DNA from: Microbacterium ureisolvens
GTDB lineage: Bacteria; Actinomycetota; Actinomycetes; Actinomycetales; Microbacteriaceae
Direction of reading: 5' to 3'
DNA length: 64,000 bases
Assembly: GCF_019511645.1 (NCBI RefSeq)
Contig: NZ_JAEUAX010000014.1
Span: 27,417-91,416, forward strand
The notes below the pieces were generated by a model. That model worked only from the letters and a program-made list of their open reading frames with translations, was not told the origin of the DNA and searched no databases. The position numbers and the translations under genes are program-made. Numbering within the stretch: the stretch's first letter is position 1; each line of letters starts with the position of its first letter. This document shows, piece after piece, positions 9,435-17,389 of this stretch.

Positions 9435-10805
9435 TCAGGGGTGGCGGTGCCGGCCGGTGAGAGGCCGGTCGGCTGCGGCGGCGCTCGCCGATGCGTGGCG
9501 CACGGCCGAGCCGAGCCCCCTGCCCAGCGAACCCGCGAGGGCGCTGACCGGCGCGTGGCGGCCGGAGGCGATGGCCCTGGTCAGCGTCGCCTGGAAGGAC
9601 GACACCGCTGCGTCGACGTCGAGATGCTGATCGCGGAACCTTCGCGCCGACTCGCCGAACGCCTGTGCTGCGGCGGGGTCCGCCGCCAGCCGCTCGGCCG
9701 CGTCTACCAGCGCATCGGGGTCGCCTGCAGGAACACAGATGCCGGCGCCCGCGGCGCAGACCTCGTCGTGAGTGATGCTCGACGAGTCGACAGCCGCGAT
9801 CACCGGAAGCCCGCTCGCGAAATACGTCGTGAGCTTGCTGGGCACAGCCATCTCGGTAAGGCCCGGAAGCTCATTGACGAGAAGGATGTCCGCGGATGCG
9901 AGGGCACGCTCGAACCGGCCATCCGGCAGGGGATCGAGAAACTGCAGCCGCGAGGAGCCGCCCATCGCCTCGAGCACAGGACGCTGATTCCCATCGCCCA
10001 GGAGCACGAACTTGATGCGGGATCCACGGCGCTCGGCTTCGCGCGACGCAAGGACGACGTTCTCCAGCCCCTGCTTGGCGCCGATGTTCCCCGCATGCAG
10101 GACGACGACGTCGTCGTCCTTCCAGCCGAGCTCTCGACGCAGCGCGCTGTCGCGCCCGGCGCCGTCGGTCGTCACATGCGACCAGTTCCGCACGACGTCG
10201 ACGGGGGTGGTGACGGAGAGCTCCTCGCGCAGGACGCGGCGGAAGCGGTCGTGGATGACCACCACCCGGTCGGCCGATCGCGCCAGCCCGCGCTCGAGCA
10301 GGGCAATCCCCTCCGCACGGCGGGATATCGCGCCCGTCTCGCGGACCCCGAGCGTGTAGATGTCCTGAACCCAGACCACGGTGGGGATGCCCGCCATCGC
10401 GGCCCGGACGGCGGCGAGCCGTGAGGCGATCATCGCCGGGCTGATGAGGACCAAGGCGTCCGGATGATGCCAGTGGGCGAGGTCGGCCCTCAGGCCGAAG
10501 GTCAGCTCCGATACCGCCCGCTCCACCATGGTGTGGTGGTGTGGCACGTAGTGGCTCACGCGCGTGACGTCGACGCTCTGCTGCCTCTCCACACGCTTCC
10601 AGCCGCCGAAGCCGTCCTGGACCCTCCACCACGGGTAGTGCGGATGGGTGGTGATGACGCCGACGTGCCATCCGCGCATCGCGAGGGCCTGTGCCATGCC
10701 CGCGGTGTAGGGCGCGATGCCCGTCGGTTCGGGAGCGTAGTTGATCCCGATGAAGAGCACACGCGGTGCTCGTCGCTGCTTCACGCCGGTCGATCGCCCA
10801 GCCAT
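9435..10805 (-). CDS. WcaI/WbuB-type glycosyltransferase (family 4)
   Basis: A 456-residue GT4 enzyme. The N-terminus VLFIGINYAPEPTGIAPYT is the hallmark of the WcaI/WbuB subgroup (NYxPExTGI), followed by TTHPHYPWWRV. The donor domain has VVLHAGNIGAKQGLENV and a late ELPGLTEMAVPSKLTTY segment matching this subgroup's donor-binding loop. Related enzymes transfer fucose or N-acetylfucosamine-type sugars, but the exact donor here is unknown. It stands alone between the two giant surface-protein genes on the opposite strand. The region upstream of its start holds the iterated direct repeat described separately. Confidence 0.87.
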   Translation of the reverse strand: MAGRSTGVKQRRAPRVLFIGINYAPEPTGIAPYTAGMAQALAMRGWHVGVITTHPHYPWWRVQDGFGGWKRVERQQSVDVTRVSHYVPHHHTMVERAVSELTFGLRADLAHWHHPDALVLISPAMIASRLAAVRAAMAGIPTVVWVQDIYTLGVRETGAISRRAEGIALLERGLARSADRVVVIHDRFRRVLREELSVTTPVDVVRNWSHVTTDGAGRDSALRRELGWKDDDVVVLHAGNIGAKQGLENVVLASREAERRGSRIKFVLLGDGNQRPVLEAMGGSSRLQFLDPLPDGRFERALASADILLVNELPGLTEMAVPSKLTTYFASGLPVIAAVDSSSITHDEVCAAGAGICVPAGDPDALVDAAERLAADPAAAQAFGESARRFRDQHLDVDAAVSSFQATLTRAIASGRHAPVSALAGSLGRGLGSAVRHASASAAAADRPLTGRHRHP

Positions 10806-11302
10806 CTGTCCTCCCAGATGCGCCAGACGACGTCGTCGAGACGCATCACCCGCAGGGCGCTCGAAGCGCAGTCCTGCCTCGACCCCTCGATTTCGGGCAC
10901 GTCGACCGTCGGTCTCGGGTACGACGACCGCCGGTTTCGGGTACGACGATCATCGGGTACACCGGTCGACGGTTTCGGGTTCATCGACCGGCAGCGCCCC
11001 GCCTGCCGGCGAGGTGCATGTCTTCCGGCACACCATACATCGCGGCGGCGTCACGCGGAATACGCCGATGACACGAGGGGCGTTCACCCCCTCATCAGGG
11101 AAACAGGGCGCATAGCACAGGCGGGTGTCGCTGAGCAAATCCTGGGGAGACAAAGCGCGGACCGAGATGTACAGTGTGCGTAGCATCGTCCCGAATGCCG
11201 AGCGCCACACTCAGGGGAGAGTGTTCGAGCCCGCGACTGGGAACCCGACGGTGCTTCTGGGAGGCCCGCGGACCCGACCGTGGGCATTGGGGAGCGTGAC
11301 CT
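10806..11302. other. 497-bp divergent intergenic region with repeat array and leader, no gene
   Basis: No credible coding sequence was found on either strand; the short frames lack family similarity and cross the repeats. The region separates a minus-strand glycosyltransferase from the plus-strand giant gene. It contains the iterated 20-bp repeat (10889-10990) and, closer to 11303, the leader shared with the paralogous gene. Promoters for both genes must lie here, but no clear -35/-10 pair is visible. Confidence 0.6.
10889..10990 (+). repeat. Iterated 20-bp direct repeat, candidate operator array
   Basis: Copies of GGTTTCGGGTACGACGACCG-like sequence start at 10889, 10911, 10933 and 10971, with a degenerate copy at 10949. 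Spacings are 22, 22, 16 and 22 bp, mostly about two helical turns. The core TTTCGGG(T/C)AC is best kept. A similar core occurs at 20766-20785, about 115 bp upstream of the priming transferase gene. The arrangement suggests cooperative binding by a local regulator; a repeat of other origin cannot be excluded. Confidence 0.55.
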
Positions 11303-11320
11303 GTGGTCTCACGTATCTGG
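11195..11320 (+). promoter_or_regulatory. Leader of the second giant surface-protein gene, similar to 5480-5582
   Basis: The order of blocks is ATGCCGAGCGC, hairpin ACACTC-AGGGGA-GAGTGT, GCCCGCGACTGGGAACC (from 11229), CATTGGGGAGCGTGAC, then GGTCTC and TATCTGGG, which here fall just inside the coding region. GGGGAG at eight bases from GTG 11303 is the ribosome binding site, so part of the conserved block also serves initiation. Confidence 0.4.
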
Positions 11321-14300
11321 GTGGGTGTCGTCGCATGCTTGGCACTCGTCGTCGGCCTCGTCGCCGTCACGCCGTCCGAACGAGCCGCGGCACTCTCGCC
11401 CGGCGTGGGCTTCAGCGCCGACGAACTGCCCACGTGGCAGACCAACGGGACGGTGTACGCGCTCGCGCAATCGGCCGGGAAGGTCGTGGCCGGCGGGACG
11501 TTCAGCGAGCTGCGTCCGCCGGAAGGAGGATCGGGCTCGCCGATCGCCGCGAACGGGCTTGCGATCCTCGATGCCGAGACGGGAAACCCCGACAGCTGCC
11601 AGCTGAGCCTCTCGCTGATCGGCGGAACCCCGGCGGTCTACGCGGCCACTACCGCGCCCGATGGCAACAGCATCTACATCGGCGGCAACTTCTCCAACGT
11701 CGGCGGCGTCTCGACCGGCCGCATCGCCCAGATCGATGTGCGCACGTGCACGGTGAGCAGCCTCCGTCTGCCGACAATCTCGTCGATCGTGCAGACGATC
11801 GCGGTGAAGGGCACCACGATGTACTTCGGCGGGATGTTCCTCACCGTGGGTGGCGAATCGCGCCAGCGCTTCGCCGCGGTCGACGTGACAACCGGCGCGC
11901 TGCTTCCCTGGACGGCGAACGTCGACGACATCGGTCGTGGCATCGGCGTCTCGCCCGACGGCACGAAGGTCGCGATCGGCGGGGACTTCTTCAACGTCAA
12001 CGGTGCGTACTCGCACTCGATCGCCGTCGTCGACGCCGTCACGGGTGCGAACATCCGCACCTATCCGTCGGGATTCATCGCGGACACGTCGGTGACCAAG
12101 CACATCTTCAGCGGGGACGACGGCAAGTTCTACATCTCCAACGAGGGCACCGGCGGCGGCGTCTTCGACGGGCGTGCGGCGTTCTCGTGGGCCACGGGCG
12201 ACCAGCTGTGGCGCGACACCTGTCTCGGCGCCACGCAGATGACGCTGCAGGACCAGACGACCCTCTACTCGGTCAGCCACGGGCACAACTGCGACTCCGT
12301 GCATTTCCAGCAGGACGGTACGCGCCACTACTTCCTGGCGCAGAGCGCCGTCGACGGATCGCACGTCGCCTGGGATCCGAAGTCCAACGACGGGATCGGT
12401 GAGGGCATCGGACCACGCGCCCTGGTCATCGCGGCCGGCCGATCCTCCGGGCAGCGCTACATGTGGAGCGGCGGCGACTTCACGACGATCAACGGCGCGG
12501 CTCAGGACCACCTGACACGCTTCGGAACCACTGACACCGGCAACCCCCCGGCCCCCGCCGTGGCGGCGGTGGCTCAGAGCAGCGGCTCCATCGAGGTGCG
12601 GATACGCACCTCGCTCGACGACGACGACTCCGAGCTGACCTATCAGGTGTTCCGCAACAACTCGTCCACCCCGATCTGGAGCGGCACGGCCTCATCCGTC
12701 TGGTGGAACCGCCCGCAGGTGACGTTCGTCGACGCCGGTGTAACTGCGGGGGCGACGTACACGTACCGCGTCCGTGCGACCGACGGCACGAACACCTCCG
12801 TTCTCTCGCAGGTCGCGACGGCAACGGCGGTCGCTCCTACCGCGGATTACGCAGCATCCGTTCGCGCGAGTGCCCCGGCCATCTTCTGGAGGGGGGATGC
12901 CGCGGGCTCGTGGCTGCAGGACGCCTCCGCGTCGACGACCAGCACCAGCCGGCAGGCAGGCGTCATCGAGAACGGTGCGGCAGGCTCGACCGACACACCG
13001 GTCCCGAACGACACCAGCGGATCGCTGGTCTTCGACGGTGCCGACGACTACGTCTGGCACCAGGGATTGGCTCCGGCGCCGACGACGTACAGCGTGGAGA
13101 CGTGGATCAAGACGACGACCACCCGCGGGGGCAAGATCGTCGGATTCGGCAGCGGGCGCCCGCGCACCGACACCGGCGCCACGGTCCTCAGCGGGAGTTA
13201 CGACCGGCACCTCTACATGACCAATACCGGTCGGGTGCTCTTCGGCGCCTACACCGGCTCGACCGTCACGCTGACATCGCCCGGCGCATTGAACGACGGA
13301 TCATGGCACCACATCGTCGGCACGCAGGGCGCCGGCGGCATGGCGCTCTACGTCGACGGCGTCCGCGTCGCGCAGAACACGAACGCGGTCGCCCAGGCGT
13401 ACTGGGGCGTGTGGCACGTCGGCGGTGACAACCTCTCCGGATGGCCGAACCGCCCGACGAGCAACTTCTTCGCGGGCACGATCGACGAGACGGCCGTCTA
13501 CGCGACCGCGCTGACCGCGGGCGCGGTGGCGGACCACTATCAGGCGGCAGGTCGAGACCTCGGCCTGAATCAGGCACCCGCCGATGCGTACGGAACCCGG
13601 GTGTTCGCTGCGGACCCGACGTTGTACTGGCGTCTCGGAGAGGCGTCGAGCAACACCGCCGCCGACGCCGCACGCTTCGGCACCTACCCCGGGACGTACC
13701 GGACCGGCGTCACGAAGGGCCAGCCGGGCATCATCCCCGGCAACACGGCGGTGTCGACCCCGGGCACTCTCCTCGGCACGGTCGCGACCCAGGCGTCGCT
13801 CACGCCCTCGACGGCGTTCACGGGCGAGATCTGGTTCAACACCACGACCCCCGGCGGCAAGCTGTTCGGGTTCGAGAACGTGCAGACCGGCAACGGCACC
13901 AGCTACGACAAGCACCTGTACATGACGTCGAACGGCAATCTCGTCTTCGGCTCGCGGGTCGGCTCCAGCAACGTGGTCGTGACCAGCCCGCTGGCCTACG
14001 CCGACGGCAACTGGCACCAGGCGGTCGGGGTCTTGGATTCGTCGGGTCGCAAGCTCTACGTCGACGGCGTGCTGGTGGCTCAGAGCACCGTCACCGGGGC
14101 CGAGACCGGCAACGGATACTGGCGTATCGGCGGAGGCAATCTCACCAGCTGGCCGTCGGCGCCGTTGAACTCCTACTTCCGCGGGACGCTCGACGAGTTC
14201 TCGCTCTACAGCGGTGGTGTGAGCGCCACCGAGATCGCGCGGCACTATGCCCTCGGGGTGCAGGATGTCGCCCCGCCGAGCGCGCCGTCCGGCCTCGCCG

Positions 14301-17300
14301 CGACGCACGGGTCCGGTGGAGTGGATGTCTCGTGGACGGCGTCCACCGACAACACCCGCGTGCTCGAGTACCGGGTCTTCAGAGGCACGACGGCCGATTT
14401 CTCCGCTGACGCGGACTCGTTCCTCGCGACCACGGCGACGACCTCGTACCACGAGGCATCCCCCGCGCTCGGCACGTACTACTACCGGGTGACCGCGGTC
14501 GACGGGGCGGACAACGAGAGCGCGCCCTCGTCTGCGAGGCAGCTCGATGTGACCGACATCGACGCACCGACCACGCCGGCCAGCGCTGCCGCGACGCAGA
14601 CCGGGGCCGACGGCGTGACCGTGACGTGGGCGCCTTCGGCCGACAACGTCGAGGTCACGCAGTACGCGGTCTACCGCGGCCCGACCTCGGGCTTCGCGAT
14701 CGCCGACGGGACGCTCGTGGGGACGGTCGCCGGCACGACCTTCAGCGAGAGCGGGCTCTCGGCGGGCGCGAAGTACTACCGCGTCGTCGCGCGTGATGCG
14801 GCGGGCAACGCCAGCGCACCGTCCAACACCGCGGCGGTGACCATCGTGCCGCCGGACGTGACCGCGCCGAGCACGCCGGGGAGCTTCACCGCGACGCTGT
14901 CCAGCGGAACCAACGTGACGCTGTCGTGGGATGCCTCGACCGACGACCGCGGCGTGAGCTCCTACGTCCTGTACCGCAGTCTCGCCTCCGACTTCACGCC
15001 GAGCGCGGGCAATCGCATCGCTGAGGTGACCACGCCGGGACACGTCGACACCGGACGCGCCGCCGGCACGTGGTACTACAAGGTGACGGCACAGGATGCC
15101 GCGGGAAACGTCAGCGCCGCAGCATCCGCTTCGGTGACCGTCCAGCCTCCGTCGCAGGCGACGGAGGTGACCCTGACGCCCACGGAGGACGCGATGGTGG
15201 CGCAGTCCTCGCCGACGACGCTGTACGGCTCGTCGAACCAGCTGTCCGCGCGCGGCACGGGCGGCACGATCGAGTCGTTCATCCGGCTGCAGCTTCCGGC
15301 CGCACCGGCGGGCACGGTGCTGACCAGCGCGGTGCTGTCGGTCCGCACCTCGAACGACAGCACCGCCGCCACGACGGACTCGCCTCAGTTCCGGCTCGTC
15401 ACGGGTGCGTGGAGCGAGGACACGGTCAACTGGAACAACCGCCCCACGGCGACCGCCACGGGCGTGCTCGGCACGCTCAACGGCGCCACCGCCCTCAATA
15501 CGCCGTACACCGTCGGCCTGGGCGCGGACGGACTGTCCTCCTTCCTCGGGCAGACGGTGACCCTGCGTATGTCGGGCGCCAACAGCGACAACGTGCGACT
15601 GTGGTCCGCAGAGGCGTCGTCGGCCTCCTACCGCCCATCCCTGCGGCTGACCTTCACGCCCGTCTCCGGCCCCGACACCCAGGCTCCGACCGCGCCGACG
15701 GGCCTGGCCACGACCGTCGCGAACAACGCGGACGTGACCGTGACCTGGTCGCCCTCGACGGACAACGTCGCAGTCACCGGCTACAGCGTCTACCGGGGGA
15801 CGACGGCGGGCTTCACCGCCGACGCCGCCTCGAAGATCGCCGATGCGACGGCGGCGTCGTACACGGACAACGGCCGTCCGCAGGGAATCTGGTACTACAA
15901 GGTCACCGCGAGGGACGCGGAGAACAACGTGAGCGCACCCTCGGCGAGCACCTTCGCCACCATCCTCGCCAACGGCGGTACGCCGGTCGAGATGACCGTG
16001 CCGATCACCGACGACGCGATGGTCGCTCAGTCCTCGCCCACGACTCTCTACGGCACCTCGAACCAGCTGTCGTCTCGGGGGACCGGAGGAACGATCGAGT
16101 CGTTCCTCGCCGTCCCGCTGCCGGCGGCTCCCGCCGGCACCGTGCTCACGGGCGCGGTGCTTTCGGTGCGCACCTCCACGGACGGCACGGCCGCATCCGC
16201 GGACGCCCATGAGCTCCGTCTGATGTCGGGAGCCTGGACCGAGGCCGCGGTCAACTGGAACAACCGCCCGCAGACCACGACCTCGGGCGTGCTCGGCAGT
16301 CTCACCGGTGCCACCGCGCTCAATACGCCGTACACCGTCGCGCTGAGCGCGGAGCCTCTCGCGTCGGCCCTCGGCCAGACGGTGACGCTGCGCATGTCGA
16401 GCTCCGGCGCCGACAACGTCCGGGTGTGGTCCGCAGAAGCGACGTCCGCGACATACCGGCCGTCGGTGAGGCTCACGTTCACACCCGTCGCCGGCCCCGA
16501 CACCACGGCGCCCTCGGCGCCCGCGGGGCTGGCCGCATCTGTCGTCAACAACGCCGACGTCAACCTCACGTGGTCCGCCTCCACCGACGACACCGGGGTG
16601 ACCGGGTACACGGTGTACCGAGGCAGCGCTGCGGGCTTCACCGCCGACTCAGCGTCCCGGATCGCCGATGTGACCACCACGTCGTACGGCGACAGTGGAC
16701 GCCCCACCGGGACGTGGTACTACAAGGTGACCGCTCGGGATGCCGCGGGCAACGTGAGTGCGGCATCGACGGAGGCCTCGGGAACCATCACACCGCCGGC
16801 GGTGCCGCCGGTCGTGCAGACGGTGGTGACGACCGCTGACACGATGGTGGCCGCGAGCAACGCCACGGGGCTCTACGGCACGACCAACCAGCTGTCGTCG
16901 CGGTTCAGCACTGCGATCGAGTCCTTCATGTCGTTCGCGCTGCCCGCAGCGCCGGCGGGGATGCAGCTGACGGGCGTCTCGCTCGCCGTACGGACCTCGA
17001 CGGACACCACGGCGGCATCGGCCGACACTCACGTGTTCCACCTGATGACGGGCACCTGGGACGAGGCGACGATGACGTGGAACAACCGGATCACTCAGAC
17101 GGCCTCCGGCGCCATCGGCCAGCTGTCCGGTGCCGCCGCCGTCAACACCGCCTACACGGCGACCCTCAGCGCGACGGATCTCGCCGGGCTGGCGGGTCAG
17201 ACGGTGACGGTGCGGATGTCGAGCGTCGCCGGGACCGACAACGTCCGGATCTGGTCCCGGGAGGCGACCACCGCGGCGTACCGCCCCACCCTGACGCTCA

Positions 17301-17320
17301 CCTACACGGCGGTGCCGTAA
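11303..17320 (+). CDS. Giant secreted protein: propeller, FN3, two LamG, FN3 array, three DNRLRE/CBM96-like domains
   Basis: 2005 residues, paralogous to the protein at 5583-9338. A signal peptide (VSRIW plus hydrophobic core, cleavage near SERAAA) precedes a propeller-like region (about 35-410). One FN3 domain, two LamG domains (about 512-745 and 765-988) and three FN3 domains (about 988-1284) follow. Then come DNRLRE-FN3-DNRLRE-FN3-DNRLRE to the last residue. The DNRLRE domains share DAMVAQSSPTTLYG and WNNRP motifs. It has no sortase signal or C-terminal helix, so it is released or held non-covalently, perhaps by glycan binding. GTG 11303 has GGGGAG eight bases upstream. A scaffold, adhesin or matrix role is inferred from domain content. 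Confidence 0.83.
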   Translation: MVSRIWVGVVACLALVVGLVAVTPSERAAALSPGVGFSADELPTWQTNGTVYALAQSAGKVVAGGTFSELRPPEGGSGSPIAANGLAILDAETGNPDSCQLSLSLIGGTPAVYAATTAPDGNSIYIGGNFSNVGGVSTGRIAQIDVRTCTVSSLRLPTISSIVQTIAVKGTTMYFGGMFLTVGGESRQRFAAVDVTTGALLPWTANVDDIGRGIGVSPDGTKVAIGGDFFNVNGAYSHSIAVVDAVTGANIRTYPSGFIADTSVTKHIFSGDDGKFYISNEGTGGGVFDGRAAFSWATGDQLWRDTCLGATQMTLQDQTTLYSVSHGHNCDSVHFQQDGTRHYFLAQSAVDGSHVAWDPKSNDGIGEGIGPRALVIAAGRSSGQRYMWSGGDFTTINGAAQDHLTRFGTTDTGNPPAPAVAAVAQSSGSIEVRIRTSLDDDDSELTYQVFRNNSSTPIWSGTASSVWWNRPQVTFVDAGVTAGATYTYRVRATDGTNTSVLSQVATATAVAPTADYAASVRASAPAIFWRGDAAGSWLQDASASTTSTSRQAGVIENGAAGSTDTPVPNDTSGSLVFDGADDYVWHQGLAPAPTTYSVETWIKTTTTRGGKIVGFGSGRPRTDTGATVLSGSYDRHLYMTNTGRVLFGAYTGSTVTLTSPGALNDGSWHHIVGTQGAGGMALYVDGVRVAQNTNAVAQAYWGVWHVGGDNLSGWPNRPTSNFFAGTIDETAVYATALTAGAVADHYQAAGRDLGLNQAPADAYGTRVFAADPTLYWRLGEASSNTAADAARFGTYPGTYRTGVTKGQPGIIPGNTAVSTPGTLLGTVATQASLTPSTAFTGEIWFNTTTPGGKLFGFENVQTGNGTSYDKHLYMTSNGNLVFGSRVGSSNVVVTSPLAYADGNWHQAVGVLDSSGRKLYVDGVLVAQSTVTGAETGNGYWRIGGGNLTSWPSAPLNSYFRGTLDEFSLYSGGVSATEIARHYALGVQDVAPPSAPSGLAATHGSGGVDVSWTASTDNTRVLEYRVFRGTTADFSADADSFLATTATTSYHEASPALGTYYYRVTAVDGADNESAPSSARQLDVTDIDAPTTPASAAATQTGADGVTVTWAPSADNVEVTQYAVYRGPTSGFAIADGTLVGTVAGTTFSESGLSAGAKYYRVVARDAAGNASAPSNTAAVTIVPPDVTAPSTPGSFTATLSSGTNVTLSWDASTDDRGVSSYVLYRSLASDFTPSAGNRIAEVTTPGHVDTGRAAGTWYYKVTAQDAAGNVSAAASASVTVQPPSQATEVTLTPTEDAMVAQSSPTTLYGSSNQLSARGTGGTIESFIRLQLPAAPAGTVLTSAVLSVRTSNDSTAATTDSPQFRLVTGAWSEDTVNWNNRPTATATGVLGTLNGATALNTPYTVGLGADGLSSFLGQTVTLRMSGANSDNVRLWSAEASSASYRPSLRLTFTPVSGPDTQAPTAPTGLATTVANNADVTVTWSPSTDNVAVTGYSVYRGTTAGFTADAASKIADATAASYTDNGRPQGIWYYKVTARDAENNVSAPSASTFATILANGGTPVEMTVPITDDAMVAQSSPTTLYGTSNQLSSRGTGGTIESFLAVPLPAAPAGTVLTGAVLSVRTSTDGTAASADAHELRLMSGAWTEAAVNWNNRPQTTTSGVLGSLTGATALNTPYTVALSAEPLASALGQTVTLRMSSSGADNVRVWSAEATSATYRPSVRLTFTPVAGPDTTAPSAPAGLAASVVNNADVNLTWSASTDDTGVTGYTVYRGSAAGFTADSASRIADVTTTSYGDSGRPTGTWYYKVTARDAAGNVSAASTEASGTITPPAVPPVVQTVVTTADTMVAASNATGLYGTTNQLSSRFSTAIESFMSFALPAAPAGMQLTGVSLAVRTSTDTTAASADTHVFHLMTGTWDEATMTWNNRITQTASGAIGQLSGAAAVNTAYTATLSATDLAGLAGQTVTVRMSSVAGTDNVRIWSREATTAAYRPTLTLTYTAVP
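14857..17317 (+). repeat. Three tandem FN3-DNRLRE coding modules of about 820 bp
   Basis: Within the giant gene, units at about 14857-15675, 15676-16497 and 16498-17317 each encode an FN3 domain followed by a DNRLRE domain. The first two DNRLRE copies are also close in nucleotide sequence (for example around 15190-15245 and 16015-16070), indicating duplication inside the gene. Confidence 0.75.
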
Positions 17321-17389
17321 GTCCGCAGATCGCGGGGCCCGTGATCCTCAGTGAAGGCGGGTCGGGCTCCACGAGGAACGGGAGAGACC

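Noticed and set aside
10889..10990. CRISPR array
   Set aside because: Repeats are about 20 bp with almost no spacer and no cas genes are nearby.
5480..11320. c-di-AMP (ydaO) or cobalamin riboswitch in the shared leaders
   Set aside because: Fragments such as GGGAACC and GGTG recall these classes, but the required further conserved blocks were not found.
13301..16210. Minus-strand frame of 969 codons opposite the second giant gene
   Set aside because: Same shadow effect: low-complexity Arg-rich translation opposite well-defined FN3, LamG and DNRLRE domains.
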